A stretch of 64,000 nt of DNA from Arthrobacter sp. FB24 (GTDB taxonomy: Bacteria; Actinomycetota; Actinomycetes; Actinomycetales; Micrococcaceae), in contig NC_008541.1 in the NCBI RefSeq assembly GCF_000196235.1, forward strand, positions 1,736,001 to 1,800,000, in the 5' to 3' direction. Made by a program: the position numbers and the translations under genes. Of this stretch, positions 18,809 to 28,640 are shown piece by piece. How positions within the stretch are numbered: position 1 is the stretch's first letter; each line of letters opens with the position of its first letter. Under the pieces are notes generated by a model, which worked only from the letters and a program-made list of their open reading frames with translations, searched no databases and was not told the origin of the DNA.

Positions 18809-20032
18809 GTGGCAGCTCCGCAGAATTACTTGGCCGTCATCAAGGTCGTCGGCATCGGCGGCGGTGGCGTGAACGCAGTCAACCGCATGATCGAAGTCGG
18901 TCTCCGCGGTGTCGAATTCATCGCAATTAACACCGATGCCCAGGCTCTGCTCATGAGCGACGCCGACGTCAAACTTGACGTAGGCCGCGAGCTGACGCGT
19001 GGTCTCGGGGCCGGCGCAAACCCGGAGGTCGGCAAGCAGGCGGCCGAAGACCACGCCGACGAGATCGAAGAGGTCATCCGCGGCGCGGACATGGTCTTCG
19101 TGACGGCCGGCGAGGGCGGCGGCACCGGTACTGGCGGCGCCCCCGTGGTGGCCCGCATTGCACGCTCGCTCGGCGCCCTCACCATCGGCGTTGTCACACG
19201 CCCGTTCACCTTCGAGGGCCGCCGTCGTGCAGGTTCCGCCGAGGCGGGCATCGACGCCCTCCGCGACGAAGTCGACACCCTGATCGTGATCCCCAATGAC
19301 CGCCTCCTGTCCATCAGCGACCGCAATGTATCCGTCCTGGACGCTTTCCGCTCTGCCGACCAGGTCCTGCTGTCCGGTGTCCAGGGCATCACCGACCTCA
19401 TCACCACGCCGGGCCTGATCAACCTTGACTTCGCGGACGTCAAGTCCGTGATGCAGGGTGCAGGCTCCGCCCTCATGGGCATCGGTTCGGCCCGGGGCGA
19501 GGACCGCGCCGTCAAGGCCGCGGAACTCGCCATCGCCTCCCCCCTCCTGGAAGCATCGATCGACGGCGCCCACGGTGTCCTGCTGTCCATCCAGGGCGGC
19601 TCGGACCTCGGGCTCTTCGAGATCAACGAGGCGGCCCGCCTGGTTCAGGAAGTTGCCCACCCGGAGGCCAACATCATCTTCGGTGCCGTCATCGACGACG
19701 CCCTCGGCGACGAGGCCCGGGTGACAGTGATCGCAGCAGGCTTTGACGACGTCAAGGCCACCTCGCCCTCGATGGACCAGTCCCAGCCGCAGGCCGCTCC
19801 CCAGCGCCCGGCCGCGCCTACCTCGGCTCCCGCGCCCGCCCAGGCGCCGGCACAGCACGTCCAGCCGGTCCACGCCGGGATCGGTGCTTCCGGCCTGAGT
19901 AACTGGGGCCAGCAGCGCCCCTCGGCCGTCCCCGCCGACTCGGGATTCGACGTCGACCTTCCGTCTGTTGTGGAGCCGGACCTTTCGGGCAGCCGCTCGG
20001 ACGACCTGGACGTTCCCGACTTCCTGAAGTAG
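18809..20032 (+). CDS. ftsZ: Cell division GTPase FtsZ
   Basis: Tubulin homologue forming the cytokinetic Z-ring. It has 407 aa. The tubulin signature GGGTGTGG lies at 103-110, the synergy-loop region NLDFADVK follows, and a Pro/Ala/Gln-rich linker (about 315-365) leads to the conserved tail [10 protein letters not shown] (398-407), which in actinobacteria is the docking site for SepF. Start GTG 18809 has AAGGGA upstream. No ftsA is present in the cluster, as usual for actinobacteria. Confidence 0.97.
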   Translation: MAAPQNYLAVIKVVGIGGGGVNAVNRMIEVGLRGVEFIAINTDAQALLMSDADVKLDVGRELTRGLGAGANPEVGKQAAEDHADEIEEVIRGADMVFVTAGEGGGTGTGGAPVVARIARSLGALTIGVVTRPFTFEGRRRAGSAEAGIDALRDEVDTLIVIPNDRLLSISDRNVSVLDAFRSADQVLLSGVQGITDLITTPGLINLDFADVKSVMQGAGSALMGIGSARGEDRAVKAAELAIASPLLEASIDGAHGVLLSIQGGSDLGLFEINEAARLVQEVAHPEANIIFGAVIDDALGDEARVTVIAAGFDDVKATSPSMDQSQPQAAPQRPAAPTSAPAPAQAPAQHVQPVHAGIGASGLSNWGQQRPSAVPADSGFDVDLPSVVEPDLSGSRSDDLDVPDFLK

Positions 20033-20077
20033 GACTTGCGGGACGTCTTGTCAGCTCGTCAGTTAGCGGTGTTTTGA

Positions 20078-20785
20078 TTGTTTTGGTGGCGAACCGAAGT
20101 CCGGCCCGGCGTTTGGGTTGCATTCACTGACGCCGGGGCCGGCAACCTCGCCCTCCACGTGGGAGACGATCCGGCCGAAGTCCTTCGCCGGAGAGGCTTC
20201 CTGGAGGCCGAAGCGGGCCTGCCCGCAGGCAGCTTCCAGTACATGAACCAGGTTCATGGCAATGCAGTGGCCTATATCGGTGATGCGGCGGACAGCTCCG
20301 CACCCGGCGGTCCCACTGCGGACGGGATGGTGTCCTCCGGGCGCCCGCTCGCGGTCATGGTGGCGGACTGTGTCCCGGTGGTCCTCGCAGGCTCGGCGCC
20401 GGGGGGAAAGCCGATCCTGGCCGTTGCACACGCGGGCCGCCCGGGTGTGGCCAGCGGCGTCATCCCGGCAACCGTGGCGCGCATGCGCGCTGAGGGAGCG
20501 AAGGACATCCACGCCTGGATCGGTCCCTCCATCTGCGGATCCTGCTACGAAGTGCCGGAGGGCATGCGGGCTGACGTGGCCGCAGCCGTACCGGCCACCT
20601 GGTCAACAACATCCTGGGGCACCCCCGGGCTTGACCTTCCGGCCGGTGCGCGCAGCCAGCTTGAAGCCCAAGGGGTCACCGTGGACTATTCCGGACCCTG
20701 CACCCTCGAAAACGAAGAATTGTTCTCCTACCGCGGAAACCCGGACACGGGCCGGTTCGCGGGGTTGGTGTGGATCAGTGAGTGA
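20078..20785 (+). CDS. pgeF: Peptidoglycan editing factor family protein (laccase domain, YfiH/PgeF)
   Basis: Purine-nucleoside/peptidoglycan-editing type DUF152 enzyme with a metal site. It has 235 aa. The family ligand set is visible: H60 in NQVHG, C98 in VADCVPV and H118 in AVAHAGRPG. In E. coli this family prevents misincorporation of Ser into muropeptides and related enzymes act on adenosine; which applies here is unknown. The start is uncertain: TTG 20078 gives the longest reasonable protein and no better Shine-Dalgarno is visible. It follows ftsZ by 45 bp. Confidence 0.88.
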   Translation: MFWWRTEVRPGVWVAFTDAGAGNLALHVGDDPAEVLRRRGFLEAEAGLPAGSFQYMNQVHGNAVAYIGDAADSSAPGGPTADGMVSSGRPLAVMVADCVPVVLAGSAPGGKPILAVAHAGRPGVASGVIPATVARMRAEGAKDIHAWIGPSICGSCYEVPEGMRADVAAAVPATWSTTSWGTPGLDLPAGARSQLEAQGVTVDYSGPCTLENEELFSYRGNPDTGRFAGLVWISE

Positions 20786-21524
20786 GCCCCTTGACGTGAC
20801 GGCCGCGGATGACCCCCGCCTGATCGACATCGGGTCACGGCTTGCCGCAGTCCGGCGCCGGATCACGGCCGCCACGGAAGCTGCAGGCCGTCCGGACAAC
20901 CCGCCGGAGCTGATCGTGGTGACCAAATTCCACCCCGCCGCAGATGTGCGCAGGCTGGCAGCACTGGGTGTGACCGATGTGGGGGAGAACCGCGACCAGG
21001 AGGCTTCGGAGAAGGCCGCCAGCCTTAGTGATCTCAGGCTCCGGTGGCACTTCGTGGGTCAGTTGCAGAGCAACAAGGCGAAGTCTGTGGTCCGGTACGC
21101 CCACGCCATCCATTCAGTGGACCGGCCGCAGCTGGCAGCAGCCCTGGCCAAGTCCATTGCCGCGGAGCAGGAGCGGACAGGCAGGGCACCGCTTGAGTGC
21201 TTTATCCAAGTAAGCCTGGACGAGGACGCCGGAAGCCATCGGGGTGGCGCAAGCCGGCTGGAGGTTGCCCCGCTGGCGGATCAGTTGGCAGGATCGCCGG
21301 GGCTTGTTCTCGCCGGCGTCATGGCGGTGGCTCCGCTGGGTTCGGATCCTGATGCGGCCTTCGGCAAGCTGGCGGAAATATCGGCTCAGCTGCTCCGCGA
21401 GCACCCGTCGGCTAAGGGGATATCCGCCGGCATGAGCCAGGATCTGGAATCCGCCATCAGGGCGGGTGCGACACACCTGAGAATAGGGTCGGATATATTG
21501 GGTTCGCGTCCTGCGTTGCGGTAG
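20778..21524 (+). CDS. YggS-family pyridoxal phosphate homeostasis protein
   Basis: PLP-binding TIM-barrel protein (PLPBP/YggS family) that buffers pyridoxal phosphate and affects amino-acid metabolism. It has 248 aa. The PLP lysine is K50 in IVVTKFHP; VGENRDQEA, WHFVGQLQSNKAK and AGMSQDLESAIRAGATHLRIG are family signatures. Start GTG 20778 overlaps the pgeF end by 8 nt; a longer in-frame extension to 20256 only shadows pgeF. Position between ftsZ and sepF is standard in Gram-positive bacteria. Confidence 0.93.
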   Translation: MSEPLDVTAADDPRLIDIGSRLAAVRRRITAATEAAGRPDNPPELIVVTKFHPAADVRRLAALGVTDVGENRDQEASEKAASLSDLRLRWHFVGQLQSNKAKSVVRYAHAIHSVDRPQLAAALAKSIAAEQERTGRAPLECFIQVSLDEDAGSHRGGASRLEVAPLADQLAGSPGLVLAGVMAVAPLGSDPDAAFGKLAEISAQLLREHPSAKGISAGMSQDLESAIRAGATHLRIGSDILGSRPALR

Positions 21525-21612
21525 CGTCAAAGTATTGGAAGAGAATGGCGGGGATTCCAATGCTGTCAAGTCAACTCAGCGGCCCGCTTACGGACACGAT
21601 TAGGAGTCGACC

Positions 21613-22149
21613 ATGGCTGGCGCTCTGCGCAAGACAATGATCTATCTTGGGCTCGCCGATGGCGATGAACACTACGAGTCTGAGCACCACACACCGCACA
21701 AGGACGAGGACGATTCAATGGAGCATGACCGCGAGGAACGCCGGGCACCGGCGCCCGTCCGCGAGATCGCCCGTGAAACTCCGACTCCACACGCCGCCGA
21801 AGAGGAATATCGCGCACCTGTGACACCTATCAAGCGCGCGGCCTCGAGCCGCGAAGAGACCACCGGACTTCGCCAGATCACTACGATCCACCCGCGGTCC
21901 TACAACGACGCCAAACTGATCGGCGAAAGCTTCCGTGATGGCATCCCCGTCATTATGAACGTCACGGACATGGGCGAGGCCGATGCCAAGCGCCTGGTCG
22001 ATTTCTCGGCAGGGCTGGTGTTTGGCCTCCGCGGCAGCATCGAGCGGGTGACCAACAAGGTGTTCCTTCTCTCGCCGTCGTACGTTGAGGTCATCGGCGA
22101 CGACAAGAAGGTCAGCGAGACGCAGGCCAGCTTCTTCAACCAGAGCTAG
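21613..22149 (+). CDS. sepF: Z-ring anchoring protein SepF
   Basis: Membrane anchor and polymerising partner of FtsZ, replacing FtsA in actinobacteria. It has 178 aa. An N-terminal segment [14 protein letters not shown] is a plausible amphipathic membrane-binding helix. A charged linker (about 18-80) leads to the SepF core (about 85-175) with [27 protein letters not shown] and [11 protein letters not shown]. Start ATG 21613 has TAGGAG 6 nt upstream. Followed by yggT and divIVA. Confidence 0.95.
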   Translation: MAGALRKTMIYLGLADGDEHYESEHHTPHKDEDDSMEHDREERRAPAPVREIARETPTPHAAEEEYRAPVTPIKRAASSREETTGLRQITTIHPRSYNDAKLIGESFRDGIPVIMNVTDMGEADAKRLVDFSAGLVFGLRGSIERVTNKVFLLSPSYVEVIGDDKKVSETQASFFNQS

Positions 22150-22266
22150 CAGCGGGCGTGTATGGATGCCAGGCAGGCGACCTGTCTGGCATCTGTGCTG
22201 AAATAGATAAGAACGGCAACAGGACACTGGGGTATCCGGAATGAACATGGAGATATGAGTTAACTC

Positions 22267-22554
22267 ATGGGAATTGTTTTCGGACTTATCTATATCGCTT
22301 TATTATTCGTGTTTGTGGCATTGATCATCCGTTTGGTCTACGACTGGGTACAGATGTTTGCCCGGGAGTGGAGGCCAAGAGGCGCTGCACTGGTGGCGGC
22401 CCACACTGTCTACTCGGTCACAGACCCGCCGCTGAAGGTGCTGAGGCGCCTCATTCCGCCCTTGCGGTTGGGCGGGATTTCGCTGGATCTCGGCTTTTTG
22501 CTGTTGTTCATCGCTATCAGCGTGGCTATGGCAATCGTGAAGAATCTCGCGTAA
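22267..22554 (+). CDS. YggT-family membrane protein
   Basis: A 95-aa YggT-family protein, nearly always found between sepF and divIVA; its molecular role is not settled. Two hydrophobic segments are evident (about 3-25 and 73-94), with a basic central region and the family motif LRRLIPPLRLGGISLDLGF. ATG 22267 has no strong Shine-Dalgarno; TTAACTC directly precedes it. Confidence 0.87.
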   Translation: MGIVFGLIYIALLFVFVALIIRLVYDWVQMFAREWRPRGAALVAAHTVYSVTDPPLKVLRRLIPPLRLGGISLDLGFLLLFIAISVAMAIVKNLA

Positions 22555-22728
22555 TTTTCATTACAGCTTGCGGCGCACTGACAGGGCGGGAAACCGCCGT
22601 CCACGGCATCGCGTAGAACCTCCGGTTTGACACCTCAGTGTTGAATTAGAGGAACCAGACCATATTTAGGTACCGTAGTTTTGACGGCCGGAAGGCCTAC
22701 TGACTAACTAGACCAACGAGGTGACCAG

Positions 22729-23427
22729 ATGGCTTTGACGCCAGAAGACGTTGTCAACAAGCGCTTTCAGCCGACCAAGTTCCGCGAAGGCTACGACCAG
22801 GACGAAGTTGACGACTTCCTGGACGAAATCGTCGTCGAACTGCGCCGCCTGAACCAAGAGAACGACGAGCTTCGCAAGAAGCTTGCCGAGAGCGGCTCAG
22901 GCACGCCCGCCAGCTCCGCAGCAGCGGCGCCGGTGGTGGAGAAGGTTCCCGCCCCGGTCAAGGCTGAAAAGGACGAGTCCCGGGCCAAGGCGGAAGCCGA
23001 GGCCAAGGCCGCCGAAGCCAAGAAGAAGGCTCCCGAGCCGGCAACGGCACTCGCTCCGGTTCCCGCCGCGGCTGCCCCCGCCGCGGTCAACCCGACGGCG
23101 GAATCCGCCGCCGGCCTGCTGGCCATGGCGCAGCAGATGCACGACAAGCACGTCGCCGACGGCCAGCAGCAGAAGGACAAGATCATCGCCGAGGCGCAGA
23201 TCGAAGCCAGCAGCCTGGTCAACGACGCGCAGGAGAAGTCCCGCAAGATCCTCGGTGCCCTGGAGCAGCAGCGGTCTGTCCTGGAACGCAAGGTGGAGCA
23301 GCTGCGCGGTTTCGAGCGCGACTACCGTTCACGCCTGAAGGCCTACATCGAAGGCCAGCTCCGCGACCTGGACGCCCGCGGTTCCGTGGCTGCGCCCGAG
23401 GTTAGCGACGGCAGCCCCGCCGTTTAG
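22729..23427 (+). CDS. divIVA: DivIVA-family polar growth/division protein (Wag31 type)
   Basis: Coiled-coil scaffold that senses membrane curvature and directs polar or septal wall growth. It has 232 aa. The N-terminal DivIVA domain is intact (MALTPEDVVNKRFQPTKF, GYDQDEVDDFLDEIV), a Lys/Ala/Pro-rich low-complexity linker spans about 55-120, and a long C-terminal coiled coil (about 130-215) follows. A TTGACA lies 97-102 bp upstream of the start in a 174-bp gap, so it may have its own promoter. It ends at a strong terminator that closes the cluster. Confidence 0.94.
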   Translation: MALTPEDVVNKRFQPTKFREGYDQDEVDDFLDEIVVELRRLNQENDELRKKLAESGSGTPASSAAAAPVVEKVPAPVKAEKDESRAKAEAEAKAAEAKKKAPEPATALAPVPAAAAPAAVNPTAESAAGLLAMAQQMHDKHVADGQQQKDKIIAEAQIEASSLVNDAQEKSRKILGALEQQRSVLERKVEQLRGFERDYRSRLKAYIEGQLRDLDARGSVAAPEVSDGSPAV

Positions 23428-23438
23428 CAAGTATTCTG

Positions 23439-23476
23439 AAAGCCGGTGGCTGAGGACTCCTCGGCCGCCGGCTTTT
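23439..23476 (+). terminator. Rho-independent terminator after divIVA
   Basis: Stem AAAGCCGG-GGC pairs with GCC-CCGGCTTT with one internal mismatch and ends in TTTT. It marks the end of the division cluster. Confidence 0.82.
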
Positions 23477-23560
23477 GCCATTAACCGCCACCCGTGTGAC
23501 ACATGGCGGGCACCAGCAACTTCCTTCCTGTCCCGGGACCGGCTCTTGAATGAAAGCTCT

Positions 23561-24127
23561 ATGACTGACGAAACAGCACCTGCCGCAGCGCAGCCAGCAA
23601 CGACTCATGCCCGGCCGCGTAAGGCGTTCCTGCTGGCGCTCTTCGCCGGCTTCGCTGTTTTCGCCTACGTCTTCGACCAGCTCACCAAGCTGTGGGTGAC
23701 CAGCACCATGGTGGAGGGGGAGCGTATTCCCGTGCTGCCCCCGTTGCTGCACTGGTATTACATCCGCAACTCCGGGGCCGCTTTTTCCATTGGCGAGAAC
23801 GTGACGTGGGTGTTCACCATCATCATGGCGGCCGTGTCGATTGCCATTCTCGTGCAGCTGCGCAAGCTCGGTTCGGCGTGGTGGGCACTGGCTTTGGGCC
23901 TGCTTCTTGGCGGTGCCTTGGGGAACCTCACTGACCGACTGTTCCGGGAACCGTCGTTCGCCATGGGCCACGTGGTGGACTTTATCCAGCTGCCGAATTT
24001 CGCCATTTTCAATATCGCCGATTCCGCTGTTGTCTCCGCCGTTGTGATCATCTGCCTGCTGACCTTGCGGGGTATATCCCTTGACGGTTCACGGCTCCAG
24101 AAACCGGCGGAGGGCCAGGATGCCTGA
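23561..24127 (+). CDS. lspA: Lipoprotein signal peptidase (signal peptidase II)
   Basis: Membrane aspartyl protease that cleaves prolipoproteins before the lipidated Cys. It has 188 aa and four predicted membrane helices. The catalytic aspartates are D125 in GNLTDR and D154 in FNIADSA; NSGAAFS is the other family motif. ATG 23561 is preferred over the in-frame TTG at 23546, though neither has a strong Shine-Dalgarno. It overlaps the next gene by 8 nt, giving the common lspA-rluD pair. Confidence 0.95.
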   Translation: MTDETAPAAAQPATTHARPRKAFLLALFAGFAVFAYVFDQLTKLWVTSTMVEGERIPVLPPLLHWYYIRNSGAAFSIGENVTWVFTIIMAAVSIAILVQLRKLGSAWWALALGLLLGGALGNLTDRLFREPSFAMGHVVDFIQLPNFAIFNIADSAVVSAVVIICLLTLRGISLDGSRLQKPAEGQDA

Positions 24128-25046
24128 GAAACTTACCGTTCCCGAGGAACTTGCCGGCACGCGCGTCGATGCGGGCCTTGCCAGGCTGATGGGGATATCC
24201 CGCTCGCAGGCGGCAACGCTGATCGCCGAGGGCAACGTCAGCTCCGGAGGAAAGGCCGTGGGGAAGTCCCTGAAGCTGGCCTCCGGCACTGTGCTGGAGG
24301 TCGTTGTCCCTGAACGGCGGGACCCCCTGGAAATCGTGGAGGAAGTTGTGGAAGGCCTGAAAATACTGCTGGACGACGAGGACTTCGTGGTCATCGACAA
24401 GCCAGTGGGTGTGGCCGCGCACCCGTCCCCCGGCTGGGTGGGACCCACTGTGGTGGGTGGCCTCGCCGGGCTGGGCTATCGGATCTCGACGTCGGGCGCC
24501 CCCGAACGTGCGGGCATTGTGCACCGCCTCGACGTCGGCACCTCCGGCGCCATGGTGGTCGCCAAATCGGAACGCGCCTATACAGCGCTCAAGCGTGCCT
24601 TCAAGGAGCGCACGGTGGACAAGGTGTACCACGCAGTGGTCCAGGGGCTGCCTGATCCCCTCGCGGGCACGATCGACGCGCCGATCGGCCGCCACCCGGG
24701 CCATGACTGGCGCTTCGCAGTTATCGAAGACGGCCGCGAATCCGTCACCCACTACGAAGTCCTCGAGGCCTTCGGCAAGGCCTCCCTCGTTGAGGTGCAC
24801 CTTGAAACCGGCCGGACCCACCAGATCCGTGTCCACTTCTCCGCCCTGCGCCACCCCTGCGCGGGCGACCTGACGTACGGGGCAGATCCGCGGCTGGCCG
24901 CGACGCTCGGCCTGACCCGGCAATGGCTCCACGCCCGGCAGCTTGGGTTCGACAGTCCCAGGACGGGTGAGCGCGTGACGGTGACGAGCGATTACCCGCA
25001 GGATCTTGCATACGCACTCGAAGTTCTGGCCTCCGGGGAGGCCTGA
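24120..25046 (+). CDS. RluA/RluD-family RNA pseudouridine synthase
   Basis: Isomerises uridine to pseudouridine, most likely in 23S rRNA. It has 308 aa: an S4 RNA-binding domain (about 14-60, [19 protein letters not shown]) then the RluA catalytic domain with HRLDVGTSG, catalytic D138. ATG 24120 lies within the end of lspA; a longer in-frame start at 24081 would overlap lspA further. The RluD assignment (helix 69 sites) is plausible from the S4 domain but unproven. Confidence 0.92.
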   Translation: MPEKLTVPEELAGTRVDAGLARLMGISRSQAATLIAEGNVSSGGKAVGKSLKLASGTVLEVVVPERRDPLEIVEEVVEGLKILLDDEDFVVIDKPVGVAAHPSPGWVGPTVVGGLAGLGYRISTSGAPERAGIVHRLDVGTSGAMVVAKSERAYTALKRAFKERTVDKVYHAVVQGLPDPLAGTIDAPIGRHPGHDWRFAVIEDGRESVTHYEVLEAFGKASLVEVHLETGRTHQIRVHFSALRHPCAGDLTYGADPRLAATLGLTRQWLHARQLGFDSPRTGERVTVTSDYPQDLAYALEVLASGEA

Positions 25047-25071
25047 GCCGGAACTGTCGCTGCCCGGCACT

Positions 25072-25077
25072 AGAATG
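25072..25077 (+). promoter_or_regulatory. -10-like hexamer TAGAAT for dnaE, probably leaderless
   Basis: TAGAAT ends 5 nt before the dnaE GTG and no Shine-Dalgarno precedes that GTG. No good -35 is seen. Confidence 0.45.
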
Positions 25078-25082
25078 GTCCG

Positions 25083-28000
25083 GTGACTTCCAGCAATGAC
25101 TCGTTCGTCCACCTGCACACCCATACCGAATACTCCATGCTGGATGGGGCGGCCCGCCTGGGGGAGTTGTTCGACGAAACCGAACGCCTGGGGATGCCCG
25201 CCCTGGCCACAACGGACCATGGCTATCTTTTTGGCGCCTTCGATTTCTGGCGCAAGGCCACTGACAAGGGCATCAAGCCGATCATCGGCGTCGAAGCCTA
25301 TGTGACTCCCGGCACCGCCCGCGGTGACAAGAGCCGCGTGCGGTGGGGCGAGGAAAGCCAGCGCAAGGACGACGTCTCCGGCGGTGGTTCCTATACGCAC
25401 ATGACCCTGCTGAGCTACAACAACGTGGGCATGCGGAACCTGTTCCGGGCCTCGTCGATCGCGTCGCTGGACTCGGTCTTCGGCAAATGGCCGCGGCTGG
25501 ACCGTGAGTTGCTGAACACGTACTCGGAAGGGCTCATCGCCACCACCGGCTGCCCGTCGGGAGAGGTCCAGACCCGGCTTCGGCTGGGACAGTACCGCGA
25601 AGCGCTCGAGGCGGCGGCGGAGTTCCGCGACATTTTCGGGGCCGAGAACTACTTCTGCGAGCTGATGGACCACGGCCTGGACATCGAGCGGCGGGTCACC
25701 GGCGACCTGCTGCGCCTGGCCAAGGACCTGAACCTTCCGCTGGTGGCCACCAACGACCTGCACTACACGCACGAGCACGATGCGAAGGCGCACGAGGCGC
25801 TGCTGGCCATCCAGTCCGGTTCCACACTCCTGGAGCCCACCTACGACAACGGCGGCTCGCGCTTCGCGTTCTCCGGCAGCGGCTACTACTTGAAGTCGCC
25901 CCAGGAAATGCGTGAACTGTTCCGCGACCACCCCGAGGCCTGCGACAACACGCTTCTGATCGCCGAACGCTGCGAAGTCTCCTTCAACACCGGCGCCAAC
26001 TACATGCCGCGGTTCCCGTGCCCCGAGGGTGAGGACGAGACGTCCTGGCTCGTCAAGGAAGTCGACAAGGGACTCCATTACCGCTATCCCCAGGGAATCC
26101 CGGACAAGGTCCGCAAGCAGGCCGACTATGAGCTGGAAGTCATCACTTCCATGGGCTTCCCGGGCTACTTCCTCGTGGTGGCCGACTTCATCAACTGGGC
26201 CAAGAACAACGGCATCCGGGTGGGTCCCGGACGTGGCTCGGGTGCAGGCTCCATGGTTGCGTACGCCATGCGCATCACCGACCTGGATCCGCTCCACCAC
26301 GGCCTGATCTTCGAACGCTTCCTCAACCCGGACCGCGTCTCGATGCCTGACTTCGACGTCGACTTCGATGACCGGCGCCGCTCCGAAGTCATTGACTACG
26401 TCACGCGCAAGTACGGCGACGAGCGCGTCGCCATGATCGTCACCTATGGAACCATCAAGACCAAGCAGGCCCTGAAGGACTCCTCGCGCGTGCTGGGTTA
26501 CCCATTCAGCATGGGCGAAACGCTCACCAAGGCGCTGCCGCCGGCCGTGATGGCCAAGGACATTCCGCTGGCCGACATCCAGAACAAGGAAGCCAAGCGC
26601 TACAGCGAAGCCGGCGACTTCCGCCAGCTGATCAGCACCGACCCGGAGGCCGCCAAGGTCTTCGAAACGGCCCTGGGCATTGAGGGCCTGAAACGGCAGT
26701 GGGGCGTGCACGCCGCCGGTGTGATCATGTCCTCGGACCCCATCATCGACGTCATTCCCATCATGCGCCGCTTCCAGGACGGCCAGGTCATCACCCAGTT
26801 CGACTATCCGACGTCCGAAGGACTCGGCTTGATCAAGATGGACTTCCTGGGCCTTCGAAACCTGACGATCATTTCGGATGCCCTGGAAAACATCAAGATG
26901 AACCGGGGCATCGATCTCGACCTCGAAACCCTGGAGCTTGACGACACCGCCTCCTACGAGCTGCTGGCCCGGGGCGACACCCTGGGGGTGTTCCAGCTCG
27001 ACGGCGGCCCCATGCGGTCCCTCCTCAAGCTGATGAAGCCTGACAACTTCGAAGACATCTCCGCGGTCCTGGCCCTGTACCGGCCGGGTCCGATGGGCGC
27101 CAACGCACACACCGACTACGCGCTGCGCAAGAACAAGATCCAGGAAGTCATCCCGATCCACCCGGAGCTCGAGGAGCCGCTTTCCGAAATCCTGGGCGGC
27201 ACGTACGGGCTGATCGTGTACCAGGAGCAGGTTATGGCGGTGGCGCAGAAGCTCGCCGGCTATACCCTGGGCCAGGCCGACATCCTGCGCCGCGCCATGG
27301 GCAAGAAGAAGAAATCCGAGCTGGACAAGCAGTTTGCCGGCTTCTCCCAGGGCATGCAGGACAACGGCTATTCCATGGCCGCGGTCAAGACCCTGTGGGA
27401 CATCCTCCTCCCGTTCTCCGACTACGCCTTCAACAAGGCGCACTCGGCCGCTTACGGCGTGATCTCTTACTGGACCGCATACCTGAAAGCGCACTACGCG
27501 CCGGAGTACATGGCCGCATTGCTGACCTCCGTGGGCGACGACAAGGACAAGTCGGCGATCTACCTCAACGAATGCCGCCGCATGGGCATCACGGTGCTGC
27601 CGCCCGACGTAAATGAGTCCGCCCTTAACTTCACCCCTGTGGGCAACGACATCCGCTTCGGCATGGGCGCCATCCGCAACGTCGGCGTTAACGCCGTCGA
27701 AGCCATGGTGGCGGCGCGCGAAAAGGAAGGCGCCTACACGTCCTTCAAGGACTACCTCATGAAGGTCCCCGCAGTGGTGTGCAACAAGCGCACCATTGAA
27801 TCCCTGATCAAGGCGGGCGCGTTCGACTCCCTGAACCACCACCGGCGCGCGCTGGCCATGATCCATGAAGAAGCCATCGACTCCGTGATCACGCTCAAGC
27901 GCAACGAGGCGATCGGTCAGTTCGACCTCTTCGCCGGTTTCGACGAAGCCGAATCCGAGGCGTCCCTGAGCATCGAAATCCCGGACCTTCCCGAATGGGA

Positions 28001-28640
28001 GAAAAAGGACAAGCTCTCCTTCGAACGGGACATGCTGGGCCTCTACGTCTCGGACCACCCGCTGCAGGGCCTCGAAGGATTGCTGAGCCAGCACGCCGAC
28101 CAGTCCATCACCTCGATCATCGCGGAGGACGGCCCGCACGACGGCGCCATCATCACCATTGCGGGCATGATCACCTCGCTGAGCAGGCGGATCGCGAAGG
28201 CCAGCGGCAACGCCTATGCCCGGGCGGAGATCGAAGACCTGGGCGGCTCAATTGAGGTCATGTTCTTCGGCCAGGTGTATGGTCCGATCGCCTCCGTGCT
28301 GGCCGAAGACCTTGTCGTCGTGGTCAAGGGCCGGCTGCAGCGCCGCGACGACGGCGCCGTCGCGCTGAACTGCATGGAGCTGTCCGTCCCGGACCTCAGC
28401 GAGGGCCTGAACGGGCCCCTGGTGATCACCATGCAGACGCACAAGGCCACCGAGGCCGTGGTGACCGAGCTTGGTGACGTGCTGAGGACCCACCGCGGCA
28501 ACTCGGAAGTCAGGCTGCACCTGCAGGGCGACACCCGGGTGGAAGTGATGGCTCTTCCGGTCCATCTGCGCGTCAACCCGAGTCCGTCACTCTTTGGCGA
28601 CCTGAAGGTGCTCCTCGGACCGACCTGCCTGGACAGTTAG
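25083..28640 (+). CDS. dnaE: DNA polymerase III alpha subunit (replicative)
   Basis: C-family replicative polymerase catalytic subunit, DnaE1 type. It has 1185 aa. The N-terminal PHP domain is complete (HLHTHTEYSMLDGA, TTDHGYLFGAFDF), as in actinobacteria where PHP provides proofreading. The palm carries PDFDVDFDD with catalytic D423 and D425, GPGRGSGAGSMVAY lies nearby, and a tandem HhH and an OB fold (about 1015-1085) follow. Starts at GTG 25083 directly after a TAGAAT hexamer. The next gene starts immediately after its stop. Confidence 0.97.
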   Translation: MTSSNDSFVHLHTHTEYSMLDGAARLGELFDETERLGMPALATTDHGYLFGAFDFWRKATDKGIKPIIGVEAYVTPGTARGDKSRVRWGEESQRKDDVSGGGSYTHMTLLSYNNVGMRNLFRASSIASLDSVFGKWPRLDRELLNTYSEGLIATTGCPSGEVQTRLRLGQYREALEAAAEFRDIFGAENYFCELMDHGLDIERRVTGDLLRLAKDLNLPLVATNDLHYTHEHDAKAHEALLAIQSGSTLLEPTYDNGGSRFAFSGSGYYLKSPQEMRELFRDHPEACDNTLLIAERCEVSFNTGANYMPRFPCPEGEDETSWLVKEVDKGLHYRYPQGIPDKVRKQADYELEVITSMGFPGYFLVVADFINWAKNNGIRVGPGRGSGAGSMVAYAMRITDLDPLHHGLIFERFLNPDRVSMPDFDVDFDDRRRSEVIDYVTRKYGDERVAMIVTYGTIKTKQALKDSSRVLGYPFSMGETLTKALPPAVMAKDIPLADIQNKEAKRYSEAGDFRQLISTDPEAAKVFETALGIEGLKRQWGVHAAGVIMSSDPIIDVIPIMRRFQDGQVITQFDYPTSEGLGLIKMDFLGLRNLTIISDALENIKMNRGIDLDLETLELDDTASYELLARGDTLGVFQLDGGPMRSLLKLMKPDNFEDISAVLALYRPGPMGANAHTDYALRKNKIQEVIPIHPELEEPLSEILGGTYGLIVYQEQVMAVAQKLAGYTLGQADILRRAMGKKKKSELDKQFAGFSQGMQDNGYSMAAVKTLWDILLPFSDYAFNKAHSAAYGVISYWTAYLKAHYAPEYMAALLTSVGDDKDKSAIYLNECRRMGITVLPPDVNESALNFTPVGNDIRFGMGAIRNVGVNAVEAMVAAREKEGAYTSFKDYLMKVPAVVCNKRTIESLIKAGAFDSLNHHRRALAMIHEEAIDSVITLKRNEAIGQFDLFAGFDEAESEASLSIEIPDLPEWEKKDKLSFERDMLGLYVSDHPLQGLEGLLSQHADQSITSIIAEDGPHDGAIITIAGMITSLSRRIAKASGNAYARAEIEDLGGSIEVMFFGQVYGPIASVLAEDLVVVVKGRLQRRDDGAVALNCMELSVPDLSEGLNGPLVITMQTHKATEAVVTELGDVLRTHRGNSEVRLHLQGDTRVEVMALPVHLRVNPSPSLFGDLKVLLGPTCLDS

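Noticed and set aside
20033..22728. ftsA or another actin-like division gene near ftsZ
   Set aside because: All ORFs around ftsZ are assigned (pgeF, yggS, sepF, yggT, divIVA); absence of ftsA is normal in actinobacteria.
24048..28139. A 1363-codon minus-strand ORF antisense to rluD and dnaE
   Set aside because: Its composition (His/Arg/Gly/Val-rich, no domain) is what GC-rich third positions give opposite a highly expressed gene; dnaE and the pseudouridine synthase on the plus strand have complete motifs.
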